Positions 24,101-37,900 are shown, numbered from the stretch's first letter. The stretch: 64,000 nt of DNA from Metallyticus violacea (GCA_030762175.1 CM060833.1:167786501-167850500), one strand, 5' to 3'. Notes: generated from the sequence alone by a model not told the origin. Program-made: numbers and translations.

Positions 24101-27100
24101 AAAATAAACCAACCAGAACCACACTTATTCAGTAGTGCATCTGGTATGTTTTGGAATTAACATATGGTATTGCCAGTATTGTTGTAAAGAATTAAATAAA
24201 AAAATATAAGGAATCCTAAATAATTATTAATTTATGATACAGATGTCACCATACAAAAACCTCATATAAATCAGCATAATTTGAATGTGGACATGTTCAT
24301 GAGCCCTTGCATCTGCAAACATTTCATGGAAGGCTGTGCAGATTAGTGTGTTCAATTTCTTACAAAAATACTGTAATCAGCCCATTTTCCCTTCACCTTA
24401 AGAAAGATTTTGCTAAAAATCAAATGTTGACATTTATTCAATAGGACATATGCAATTCTTGCATGTGGTTGTGTAAGGACAAAATCTCTGATGTGATACA
24501 GAAGATGTAAATACATAGCAAATTTGATCCATAAAAAGTATTGCCACGAGCCTCATTCTGATCTCTTGTGCTCCAAACCATAGAGAAAATAAACCATAAA
24601 GGGATTGTGTATTTCATTATTAATGGTCTACATTTGTTATATCCTGGTGAAGATGATGATTCAAGAGTTCTTCTTCTGTGTAGCAATGCTGCATCTTAAA
24701 TGGTTGTTGCTTCTAATCTACTGCAAACTTTCTTTATGAATTTAATTGATATTGCCAGTTTAGCCCATGCTGTACTCAGAATCACTGAAACATCAATTCC
24801 ATAAAGTTAACAGCCTTATTTGAAACATGAAAAAGGTTTTCTGCAAATTAGTACTATTATGACAAATATTAGATCCAGTGATTTAGAGAAGGAGCATTGT
24901 TGTGTATTATGCAGCATATTATAAGAGGTTATTTCTGTTTTGAATGAAATATCAGCAGACAGTGCAGTATTTATGACAACTTTAATAGAATGCTGCAAAA
25001 TAGTCATGTAGATAGGGATTTAGTCTATATCAGGTCTAATTTTTTATTTTTGTATTATCATATAACTAACTTAATCAAATGGGAAATCCCTTAGTGAACA
25101 ATTTTATGTTATTAAAGAAGGTAGAAGTGAAAATTCAAAGTGCAATAGGAAAGGTTGGAAATATGGATAGGGATTTATGGATAAATGTGTTGAAAAGAAA
25201 TCTTTGATTTCGAGTACCATGTTTAATGCACTGAATGGAGAGGATATACTCTCCATAAAGAAAACAGCATGGCAAATGTGCTAGCTATGCACATATTACT
25301 TTAGTATATCTATAGAAAGATTTTTTTTCTTATAAAATAATTTTCTCTAATAAAGGACAAAGTTCCATAACATTAAATGTACAAGAAGTCATTGTTGTAG
25401 AGCCAATTATGAATAATATATTTTTATAAACTCATTAGTAAATTAATTAATTTAATTGCAAATGCTAAAATTATCTATCAGCAGCCATAGAGCAACATAT
25501 CTCGTGATTTCATTATAATTATTCGTAATAAAAATAAAGTTTCTAAATACAATAGCTTTTTACTGTTTTTTGACTGTTTTATCCAATGCACAGTATTCAC
25601 TAATTGATTGCATTTTATAATCAATATAGTTTGAGTAAGTAGAAATACATTTTAGACACGTAAAAATAAATTTTTTGCAATCTGAAACTTTGTTTTAGTG
25701 CTTATTTTCATAATTTCGGAGCCTATTTTAGCATCTAAAAGTTGGTTTATAAGGACCTAAAAATCTGGTTTTATTTATTGCACAACATTAAGTACTAATA
25801 ATTTAAAATTTGTTTCTTTTTTTTAAATGTTTATTTTGTCACTTGTGCTGTTATAAAATATTATTAATGTCTCAAATTAGAAACATTCAGGGATATTCTA
25901 AAAGATTTGCAAATGATTTCCAAAATCCAAATTATGAGCCCACTCACAAAGTACCAAAGTACTCTACTCTCTCTCTCTCTCTCTCCCTCTCTCCAAGAAA
26001 TCTTACAAGCACTAATCATAGGTGCTGATCTGTAGCATCTCCAATATTCTTGGAAAAAAATATTCTAAATTTGCAAAGATCTTAGCTGGGAAGTCTGTAG
26101 TTATTGACTCAGGTTAAAGGATCTCTTTCTCCAGGAACCCACTCTCACATTTCACTCCACTAAGATGGTTAACTCTAGAATCATCATTGTATCAGATGAT
26201 ATTGTATCCTAAACGTAGGTATTTATTTTTTTACACTAAATTCCATTTACTTATATGTAAGTAAATGGAGTTTAGTGTAAAAAAATGAATACCTAAGTTT
26301 AGGATATATTACCACTCCATTGTCAACAGCTTTGTAAGTACAATATTTAGATGATATTGTATTTCAAGATGGCATATCACCAGAAAACCATTGTTCTATA
26401 TCCCAAATGGAAAGAGAAAATTTTAAAAAGGTATAATTTTATCAAAGTCAATGATAATGGTCTTATAGAAATGTTCTGCATTAGCTTGGAATGCCCAATA
26501 TTTGATAATTTGGGATTTCACAGATTATAATTACTAAGTCTTAAAATTCCTGCTATGGCCTCCATCTGAACAAATAATTGCAGTGGATAAAGCCCTTGAA
26601 GGATTTCTAAAGAAGCAGTGGGAATTGATTTCAATGTTAATTCAATTTAGAATAGAACACAGTGAAACATGCATTAATAATCTCTTCTGAGTCAAAATAT
26701 TTATAATGCTCTTTATGTTTTCACTTATATGAGATTTGCTTAGGACAATTATTCCACAAAACATGTCCTGAGTAAATATCATGTAAGTGAAACCATAAAA
26801 AGTGTTCTAAATATTTCATTTCAGAAGAGATTATTAGCAGGAATTGAATTCACAGCTCTCATAATAATTAAAAGACCAGTCTCTGAATCTTTACCAAAGA
26901 AGTCTGACAAATTTGATATATGTCCTATTCCCATCAAGTCAGGCCAGTACATGAAATTATGGGTATGATCACTTGTATATATCCAACTTTGCTCATTGTC
27001 TCCACAATTTTCTTAAATTATCTTTTACAGTTCCAAAAGGCCCTGAGTGATATTAAAATCACATTATCTACATGTTTTTTGAGTTAACAAATATCATTGG

Positions 27101-28851
27101 ATGTGCAGAGATCTCAAAGATCCCCAATGCGCTTCCGACTGGTAAATGATATAATAGTTTGTTTTGCAGGGATTGATTGGTAATGGAAATTTGTCATACC
27201 AATTCAGCATATAATTAAGGGTTATTTTTAGCAACTCAGAAACAGTAAATGCAAATTTAATCACAATAAGAATCGCAATGTCACATGCAAATTGTTAATA
27301 ATATCCTTTCTCATTCAGCTTTTCTATCAACTCATCAATGATAAGGCTCCACAAAAGGGCCAATGAAATGCCTCCTTGAGAACAACTTTGGCCAATAACA
27401 ATTTCAAAGTTTCTCCACAAAGAGTCAATATTAAGCTTCTGACTTCTTAACATGAAATTAGCTACCTGATTAATGGAGCCTCAACTCCATTCCTAGAAGC
27501 TGCATTATTAATACACTAAAAAGATGTTTTATTGAATCCACCTTCTATGTCTAGAAATTCTCCAAGAGTATTTCTTTATTATGTAGTGCATATTCTACTC
27601 TTGATATTGGCCCAAGCAATGCTGCTTTAATGTTTGCCTGTTGATAAGCAAACTGTATCAGTGCAAAGGAAATTCTAAAATTGCACAGTCTCTAATATAT
27701 CTGTCAACCAGTCTTTCTAATGTCTTTAAATGAAAGATATCAAACTTATGAGTCTGAAATCCTTTGCCTGCATATGAAATTTTTGACCTGACTTTGAAAT
27801 AAAATTTGATCCTGTAGTCTAGTGTAACCATACTTGCCTCATAGACCAAGACCGTGGGTTCAATCCTAGACAGGGTTTTTCAGACATAAAAATCCTAAGT
27901 ATGGCTTCCCTCAGAAGGAAGTAAACCACGGATCCCATGTTGTCAATTTATGGCATATAAAAGAACTTCAAGCCTGAAAGATGAAGCCTCTGAGCAAAAT
28001 TTATTAACCATTTCACATCATGAATTGAATGGAATGCTGATGACCAGATATGTTAAAGGGTATCTGTATATAAACCAAATAAATAAATAAATTGGAAATA
28101 AAAGCATCCATAATTAGCCTCCAGAATGAAAACATATATCTCAGAGCTAGTGAAGCTCTAAATAGTCTGTATAGAGAGGATGCTAGAACTTTAGCTCCCT
28201 CTATCAGTCCTGGTGGTGTGGTTGCTTCCTAAAGTCAAGATTGCAGGTTCAATCCCAGCCAGGATCAATGGACTTTTTCGAGCATAAAAATCCTAAGTAT
28301 GGCTTCCTTTAGAAGGGGAGTAAAGAATTGGGTCTCATGTCATAGATTTGTAGCATATAAAAGAAACTCAAGCCTGAAAGAAGAGACCTCTAAGCAAAAT
28401 TTATTGGTTGTTTCAGGCCCTGAATTGAATGGGATGCTGATGACCTGAGATGTTAAAGAGTTTCCATAAATAAACCAAATCAACAAATCAGCTCCTTGTT
28501 TCTGGAAAACAGGAAGAATAACATCTGTTCCAGGAGATTTATAAGGACTGAAATATCCATTGCCCATTTTATTTATGATTGATCAACTGTTCTGGAGGCC
28601 AGCTCTTAATGCCCTTCAGAAGTTCTTTTTAAAGTTCTGTATGTCTTTCATAGATTCCGTTGGTTCAACCAATTATGAATCTAGAAGAAGGAATTTACAA
28701 AAGATGCTGTAAGGTCTCCTTAACAATGTATATTTCCAATTAGGTGATTTAAGTGAGCCAATTTGTATAGTTTAGTCATTTTTAAGGCCTAAGGAGTCTA
28801 GGCATGATAGGTATATGTAAATTCTATCTAATCTGGCATCTAACACACTCT

Positions 28852-28936
<85 letters not shown>

Positions 28937-29233
28937 TATTTGCTGTCAATAGACTTGTGTACACAAGTTTCTGACATTGTCAAAAAATCTATAATTTACA
29001 AGGTATTCAGTGATACTTTCATAAAATTATATAGCAAATACATATCATCATACAAATTTAAGCCATCTTCAACTCATATTGTGTTCTATACCAGTATGTT
29101 CTATACCATGAAGTCAGCACTCAGATTAATAATAATAACAATAATAGTAATAATAAATTACACATACTATATACAATGTTACCAAAAAAACTAAGACAGT
29201 GAAATTACCTTGGGGCTTAATCCATATGGATAT

Positions 29234-29307
<74 letters not shown>

Positions 29308-31851
29308 TTATTGCCTGTCAATAGACCTGCATTTACAAGTACTGTCTTAGTCAAAAGGGAAACTAGCATATTTACAAGTAATATTACATTTTGATTACCA
29401 CATTCTGTATATAATCTTCTACATTCTAGACTAAAATTAATAACAGAATTAGATCATTTGGACTATTTCATAATGAAATAACCTTACAGTTTTATCCATT
29501 TAATATTTATTAAGGATATGAACAAATCATATTAGAGATTAGTGATTACATTGCCCAGTTATAACTCATCTCATCTAATCTAATGCCATGGTGGTGTTTT
29601 TTTATAACCTTGAAATTTGTATTACATTCTCCTGTAATGCTGAAATTCATAAGATGATCACACCCTATCACTGAAGGCCCATGGCAACAGGCTTAGCTGT
29701 GTTCATCTAGTGAAAAAAAGTATCAGTTTCCTGTCCCTCTCTCTCATCAAGTGCTACAAGCTCCTATCTAATCTTACCAAATACCTTAAAGAAGACCTTG
29801 TCACCTCCATTTGTTAAGTATACTTTTTTGTGCAATGTTTTGTGTATTTTAATGCACAATTTGTTAATTTCAATGAAATAATAGGTTTGAAGCCTTAATC
29901 ATATTTGCCTAAAATGCCTAGTTTTACTGAAATAGGGCCTAATTTATAAATAATGAGCTTATTCTAGATACCTAAAACTGAAATTTTTAGTGCCTAAATA
30001 CTAGATCTGATATCTAGTAATGAGTGACTCCAGTCAGACATGTTGCATACTGTAAGTTTGTAAGAAACAGAGTGCCTCCCCTAAAAAAGTATCCTTGGAA
30101 TCAGGGTTTAATGTTCTCCAATTGAAATATCAATTCCCACCTGTACTAATGATGCTCAACTGTTAGATATTTGAATAGAAAATCCTTATGTACTCTGCTT
30201 ATTTTCGTAGCACTCCATGTCTGGGCAAAAAAGTATTTTTCTGATTTCTTATTTTCTAGTAGATTGTTTATGGAGGAGATATAGTACTACCAGAGAGGAG
30301 GCATTTATACCTTGGTTCTTTAGAAAATTGAAGAGCAGACAGACCTGGCATAGAACCTATCTCACCAGCCATCCCATCAGGTTCAGTGCTTTCTTCGTCT
30401 TCTTTTGCATTGAACCCAGGCTTTTAGGACATGTGATTTAAGGTGAAAGCCATTGCTTGTGGTGTGCTAAAATGCTAGCTCCTCAATGCTTACTTCAGAG
30501 AAATTTCTCTCAGCTGAGAGTTCCTGATTCATAGTATTCATTCTTGGCTCCACAAGTACTGAGGAAAATGAAGTCATCAATAGCAGAGCCCCTATTCTGT
30601 TGGAAGGCTACTTGTGACAGAGTTTCACTGGTTCTCTGAAGGAATCATTTGTGGCATTATTATGCCCCAATGCCATTCAGTCATCACCACAATATCTTTC
30701 AGCTTGATTTGGGTGATCAAGGCCTTTATATATTTGGTGCTCCAACTGGGATCCTAAGGTTCTCAATCTGAGAGCCACTAGGGTAGATTTTAAATTAATA
30801 AGCTGCCTCTTTGTTTGGCATCTCCCTTGTGACCTGCCTGGCATGAGTGATTATCCGTGCTAGACACTTCCAGTATAGCTCACAAGATTTTCAATGCACA
30901 CATGCCCGAACACCAACATTAAGGTCTTGCAGCCTCTAGGTGAGACATTGAATCAGCAATAGGAAGTTACTACTACCTAAACAGAAATGTAACTAGTAGT
31001 ATTTAAGCAGTGATTTGTCAATGTTAAAACTACAGATGGAAAACTATTCATTGAGCAATTGTTAGCTATTAATACTTTTTATTCTCATACTAATTAGTTT
31101 TTTGAGTCACTATCAATAGTTTATGATAGCTTTAAAATATTGAGGTATAGGTTGTTGATTATGTTTGTTTTGGACTGTATATGAGTCAACATTTGAGTAG
31201 TGTGCAGTTATTTCTGCAAACCATTTATCAGGCTTCAAGTGATTGCATTTCCTCACATTCATGCACATTAAGCTGATGAATAGACAATAGTTCCAATTAT
31301 GAATTAGGTGTACTGTTTGTGAGACTATTCAATGAACAGTGAAGCACCAGAATTTATATAATATTTTAGTATATTTTTAATTGTTATTTATTTGTTTAAA
31401 TATGGATACTCTTTAACATCTCAGGTCATCAGCACTCCATTCAATTCAGGCATGAAATGGCCAATAAATCTGCTCAAAGGCCTCTTCTTTCAGGCTGGAG
31501 GTTGTTTTACATGCCATAAATCTACGACACAGGACCCATTTCCCTTCTGAAGGAACCCTTCTGAAGGAAAAAGTAATATGAGAATATAACTGTGATATTA
31601 ATATCATTTTCAGCCATCAAATATACTACTGAATGCTAATTGCTTATGCAAGATAGCAGATTTTGGTTTGGCACGCTCCATGTCACATCTGGGAGTATCT
31701 CCTGATGGCTCAGGTGAAAGGATAGTAGATCCTACACTGACAGATTACGTAGCTACTCGCTGGTATCGTGCACCTGAAATCCTGGTAGCATCAAAAAGGC
31801 AAGTAGATCAGCAGGTACTTTATTTGAATAGTGAAAATACAAAGTGTGTTG

Positions 31852-31904
<53 letters not shown>

Positions 31905-34900
31905 GCTGTTGTTATTTCTTTTGTACTTTTTTTCAAAAGAAAGTTAAAACACATTTAAAACTTTGCAGATATGTACATAAGTTTATTAGAAACAAAATTA
32001 GTTGATGCTTTCTCACATATATATAAATGCTGGTACTGATATGTAGATAATTTCTTTGTAATGGTAAATGAAAAATGGAAAATTTAAGCAATAAAATTAC
32101 TTAACCTACAAGACAATCCATTAAATTCATAATGAAAATAGAAAACGAAAATGTTCTTCCCTCTTGGATATAAATAAATTTGGCAAATTCAGATACACAT
32201 ACAGATAGTTACATAACACCCATAACCCAACACAAACTCACAATAATCAAGTCTCACATTCAAATTAACAAACCTACCAATAAGTAAGACAGAATATAAA
32301 TCCAGATACCAAAAATTGTAAATAAAGTGCACAAAAATGGCTACACAATAAATATGGTCAATAAGAAAAGAGAAACATTTTATAATAAGAATAGTTTATA
32401 CAATTAAAAAACCTGTATCATTCAGGTTAGATAATAACTCAATTAAAACATATCTTTTAAAAAATAAATTATTATAAAAAATATATATGGAACTAACACA
32501 GTCAGGCCAAGTCATATGAATAAATGCATGTGATATATGTCATACTAAACACTCTTATGTACTCTTGTGTACACAAGTAAGTGAAGCAATAAGAGTGTTT
32601 AGTATGACATATATCACATGAATTTATTCATATTTATAATAACTGTTAATGAGCTCAAATAATGGTTTTCAAGCAATATTGCTTTTTACCACTAGCCCTG
32701 ATATCTGTAACCAGGTATTTATATCTAGATTAACTATTTTAGATATTCAAATGATGAACCCAAAAATACTATGTTGTTATATAGGTAACACTTAAAAAGA
32801 GCAACTGCTTATCTATATTATAATCCTACCAAGCTTAACCAGAACTTAAAGCAACTAGTGGAAATGAACTCATTTATTTTGGAACAGTTTGCATGGAAGG
32901 GCTTTCCCATTATTTTTTTTATCCTGAAAAATAAATGCAGATAATTTTATGGGTCAATAGACACTTCATTTCTACCATTATACAGGCCTGCCTTGGGAAA
33001 TTTTTCAAAAAATGTCAGCTCACCCTTATGTGGGTTCATGTGCTGAAGTCCAAATTGACATTAAAATGGCACATCATATATCATTTTACATGTTTTATTT
33101 TGAATTTCAATACATTTAATATACTGGTGATTGTGCTGCACCCATAACCCAGTGCTCTAAAGCCAAACTTTTTATACTAACATGTTAATGAACATCAGAA
33201 ACATAATCTAGAAGGCTGTGATTATTAATGGTGTAGGCCATGGTCGATTTAGAAGGATGTGATTATGATCATACTGGTATCGAGTAGGCTATGGTTTCAT
33301 CATCCCTTAATCTTATTGTTAGACTGTTAGTGAGTTGTGCAATGTGGCCAATCATAGTTGTGTTAATTCCCCTGATAAATTTTGCTATATTTGTGGCAAA
33401 TTCATGATTTAAAACTTGAAACGAACATTACAGATTTAATTAAAAAGGTTTAGAGTGCCTATTTTGTAGTGAATATGGGAGATGAAAAGAAAATATGAAC
33501 ACGAAGTAAAGTATATTATGGTAGAGGATCTTAGAAAGTGGTTTAAAGGGAAAAAGAAAGCATTCTGATTTGGAGTTCCAATGATAAGGAGATGCAGAGA
33601 AATCATAGTGATGATCTCTTCTTGCTGTTGTGGTGTTAAGGACTACAACTTTAAAATAAGAAAGGTATTTTATATTCAACTAATATTTTATCTAGTTCCT
33701 CATGGCTCACAGGTTCCTGTCCTTTGTTCACTAATAAAATTAGAAGATATTTCTACTGGTGCATCAAAGTCCGATTATGATGATGAAGAATTTCAGTGCA
33801 ATGTAAACAGTGGAAGTTCTCTCAAGTGTTTACAAGAGATTTAGGATTACTCAAGGAAAAACCTGAGGTCTTAGAGTCTGGATTAAATAAAAAGAATTTG
33901 CTGGTATAAGGAATATCTATTCATTGGTTTAGGAGCCAAGAGCAGGAATTTGCTTTCTAATTTTTGTAAGGGTACCTTAGTACATTGCAGTGATATTCCT
34001 GGTTTGACACAAAGTTTAATTTCAGTATGAAGTTTTTTTTTTTTTTGATTGATTTATTTATGGATGCTCTTTAACAGCTCAGGTCATCAGCATCCCATTC
34101 AACTGAGGGCATGAAATGGCCGACAAATTTTGCTCAGAGGCCTTTCTTTCAGGCTTGAGGTTCTTTTTCGTGCCACAAATGTACGACACGGGACCCACAG
34201 CTTTATTTCCCTTCTGAGGGAAACCATACTTAGGCTTTTTACGCCCGAAAAAATCCATCGGTCCTGGCCGGGTTCGAACCCGTGTTTTGGGTTTAGGAGG
34301 CAAGTCAGTATGAAGTTGAGGAATGGAGACTTTTTATTCATTCCTACAAAAGAAGTCTGAAGGCTGCTGTTGCACAATGGCAACAAGTATGCTTCGATGC
34401 CTGGTAGTCAGCACATCTTAAAGAAACTTATCAGAATGTTGAACTCATTCTTACAAAGATAAATTATAAAGATCATAACTGGATTATCTGTGAAGATCTA
34501 ATAGTTTTGTGCATACTTCTTGGTCAGCAGGCAAGGTATATTAATAATCTCTGTCAGTGGGAATATTAGAACATTCTTTCTGGTTTCACTTATATGAGAT
34601 TTTACTCAGGACATATGTTTTGTGGACATTTTTTCCACATCATCAGATGTTCACGACTAATGGATCATTTGTAGAAGTTGGGAAGGTAGGAGTCTGGGTG
34701 GACTCTTGTGGTCTTGTGATGAACTTAAATAAAGTGTTGTCTGCTTCTGGGATATCAAAATTCATAAGGTTACACTCATGTTTTTTATATAAATCCTTTC
34801 CTATATATTTAGTTCTTTTGGTTGTTGAACAGTTTTTAATAATTTGATGCCTTTTCTGGAATGGAAACCATGAAATAGAAAAAGGCATCAAGTTATTAAA

Positions 34901-37900
34901 AACTGTTAAACAACCAAAAGAACTAAATATATGGGAAAGGATTTATATAAAAAAACATGAGCGTAACCTTATGAATTTTGATATCCCAGAAGCAGACAAC
35001 ACTTTATTTAAGTTCATCACAAGTCCACCCAGACTCCTACCTTCCCAACTTCTACAAATGATCCATTAGTCGTGAACAGCTGATGATGTGGAAAAAATGT
35101 CCACAAAACATATGTCCTGAGTAAAATCTCATATAAGTGAAACCAAAAAGTGTTCTAATATTCCAACTCACAGAGATTATTAGTGCGTGTTTCACTGTGT
35201 TTGATTCCAAATTGAATTAATATTGAAGGTATATTAAGTTTCCATGTTTCCTCTGTGAATGGGATAGCATAGCAAGAAGCAAGCATTGGGAACAGAAACA
35301 TGGCCATAAATAACATCTGTTGAACCAGGGAGGAAAAACATTTCTGTCATCTCTCCACATAAATTAAGCATCATGAAACAGTTAAAGCTTTGCCAAAATA
35401 TGCAGATTGCTTCAAGTACCTCTGTAGTAAGTTCCTTCAGCTTTCAGAAGTTAAAGAAAGCCATTTTTGTTGGCCCAGGCATAAGAAGACTAGCGTTTGA
35501 TGAAAACTTCTACCCTACAATAACTGAAATTGAAACAGAAGCATTAACTGCCTTCAAAAATGGTGTTACTAAGTTTCTAGGAAACAACAAGATCACAACT
35601 ATGTAATGATCTTTCAAAATATACTGGAGAGATTCAAAGCCTTGTGATGCTGAACAAGTTTAAAGCTTAATTTTCTGCTTACCCACTGGAAATTTTTCCC
35701 TTATAATCTTTATGCAGTGAGTGAGGGTAAGGAGAATGGTATCTCCAAGACCTTAAGCATATGGAAAGAAGATGCCAAGGCAGATAGAACATTAACATGA
35801 TGAGAGATTACTGCTGGATGCTACACCATGACTTTCCACAAACCTCACATAAGAGCAACATGCCCAGCTTCACTATGAAGAGAAAAAGGCATTATAAAGC
35901 ATTTGGCTAAATGTGAGTTATTAATTATGACAATCCAATAACTGGTGTAGAATATACCTCTAAATATATTTCCCTGGGACATCTCTCACTTACTTCATCA
36001 CTTTTCTTTATTAAATTCAATAACCTACATATTGCTAAAAGTGTTAGGGTATGTTTTGAAAAAATGATAAGTGATAGAGGAAATTTGAACTCAGTTCTGG
36101 ATTCAGCACCCAAAGAAACTATAAATGATAGCATAAATTGTGGGAAAAGCATTTATGATCATTAATTTTTCAGGCCTGTATTATTAATAATTTTATTTTA
36201 TTCAGTGTCTTCCTGAAGATTATAGCAATTATCTATCATTTAGGGCTTAAACACTTATAAGTGGAAGAAAGAGGAGAAAAAGAAGGAAAATGAAATTAGG
36301 AGAAGATTAATAAGAGTAAAAGATGACTAGAATAAGGAATAGGAGGAGGAAAATGAAGAGAAGGAAAAGGATTGTAACTATTAGCCCTGTTGTTATCATT
36401 CATTTCATTAAGTCTGGCCAAAAAATTGGCACACTGAAATTAGTTTGTTTCTTCAGTATAAATAACATTTATCTGTGCAATTTTTTGTGGATTTAATTGT
36501 GTATGTATTTCTTTCTACTGTTAGTTAAATCAATAGTGACTAGTTTTTAGTTCTCTTTGTTGGCTGCATGTCTTAAGTACAAATAAAAAAAAATTGAGAT
36601 GGTTTAAAATTATCCTGTGTTTCCTTTTATTTTATTATTTATATCTTTATGTGCAAAGAACAAAGTTCTTTGACATGTTTAACTCGTGAATGTTGTTTCA
36701 GATATACTCAAGGGATTGACATGTGGAGTCTTGGCTGTATTCTTGCTGAAATGTTGCTTGGAAAACCCTTGTTTCCAGGAACATCCACCATCAATCAAAT
36801 TGAACTAATTATGGCAACAGTTCCACCTCTGTCACAAGAAGGTGTGTGGGATATAAAGTGTGAAGTTGATATTTTAGTTTTTACTTTTTATATACCTGAG
36901 CTTGTGGTGTTGATTAGAAACCCATGACTCAGACTTAATTTATGTAGATGGTGATTTTACAATATGACTATTTAAATTACCAGCATTCAATTCAGGCATC
37001 TGCCAGTAGATCAATAACAGCAGGATTTGTTAGGTAAGTAGCTGGTTGGTCAAATGTTGATGGTTGACTGGAACGCATACTTCTGGATTTAAAATATCAA
37101 TATTTGTGGATACATGAATATTAAACAATAGCATTTTGAAATTAATCCATAGTGATATGTAAATTATAATTTCATAAAAACTTTGGATGTAGTAGATGAG
37201 AAAAACTTTTATAGAGATTAGAAAATTTAAGCATAAGAGTATTATTCAACCAATTGATAAACTGACATCTTTCCAACAGAATCTTTCCAACTTGTAGAAG
37301 TTAATCACATTAACATACATATCATTAAGAAGTGTTTTTCAGATGCCAAGGAGATAAAATGTTTTGTGTCCTAAAGCTCTGTAATTGGTCCATTTTGTTC
37401 TTATAATTTATAAAATATTTACAAATCAGAGACCTTATTTTAAAGAAAATATTTATTTGCTGCTGATACAAATATCCTGATTAAAATTTTTGATTAAGAA
37501 ACTTTTCTAAACTTTTTTGGGAGAACTCACTAGATAATGAAAAATGCTTCATCCTGCAAAGAAGAAGAAGAAGGAGGAGAAGGAGGAGGAGGAGGAGGAG
37601 GAGGAGGAGGAGAAGAACTTTAAAATATTCTGCAAACCTTTTAAAAATATTAAAATTCCTCCCGTTATCTTTCTTGTACATATGATAATATAGTTAAAAA
37701 GCAGTTAGTAATAAAAACTCTCCCTTCATAAAAATTTATAAATTCATATATACACATGAAATTAGAAATAAATTTGATTTACATGTATCTCTGTGCCTCA
37801 AAGGAGCAATTCATGCAGGTGTAAAACTATGTAATCATTTGTTTGGGTATTTAAAAAATATCAAGCATATGAACCTGTTCAAAATATCAGTTACAGCATT

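Larger units (their letters stand above)
26400..28700 (-). pseudogene. R1-like LINE reverse transcriptase relic, with nested insertions
   Basis: Minus strand from right to left. Near 28560-28500: [20 protein letters not shown] (RT entry motif). After two SINEs, near 27590-27480: [16 protein letters not shown] (first catalytic region, D of DIEGAF) and NGVEAPLIR. Near 27440-27300: GETLKLLL, then [10 protein letters not shown] and a degenerate YADD-like segment. Near 27140: [11 protein letters not shown]. Stops and shifts throughout. SINEs (27805-28094, about 28200-28480) and a PLE palindrome (26621-26852) lie within it. Confidence 0.75.
34533..35236. mobile_element. PLE family C head-to-head palindrome with 11-bp target duplication
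   Basis: AAGGTATATTA at 34533-34543 and 35226-35236. Arms of about 310 bases run from AATAATCTCTGT to the centre near 34870. Each arm holds the PLE C-terminal coding part ([19 protein letters not shown]; minus 34643-34891, plus about 34880-35030) and a hammerhead-like motif. The right arm has an extra tail (GTTTCACTGTGTTTGATTCC, then AATTGAATTAATATT). It sits inside the arthropod repeat ORF; excision with one duplication copy gives [16 protein letters not shown] in frame. Confidence 0.9.
33330..35910 (+). pseudogene. Uncharacterised arthropod repeat ORF (transposon-derived), interrupted twice
   Basis: Plus-strand fragments match a long ORF repeated in many arthropod genomes whose class I cannot name. 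Near 33370: FCYICGKF (zinc-type). Near 33700: SS.LTGSCPL region. Near 34320: [16 protein letters not shown]. Near 34370: [13 protein letters not shown]. Near 34455: [15 protein letters not shown], then LLGQQ. Near 35245: [12 protein letters not shown]. Near 35350: HIKL and MKQ. Near 35470: [17 protein letters not shown]. Near 35570: FLGNNK. Near 35800: DYCWM-like. It has many stops. A SINE (34035-34305) and a PLE palindrome (34544-35225) interrupt it. Confidence 0.7.

Noticed and set aside
31803..31808. GT donor three bases after the GC donor of exon 4
   Set aside because: It would put exon 5 out of frame and give an immediate stop.
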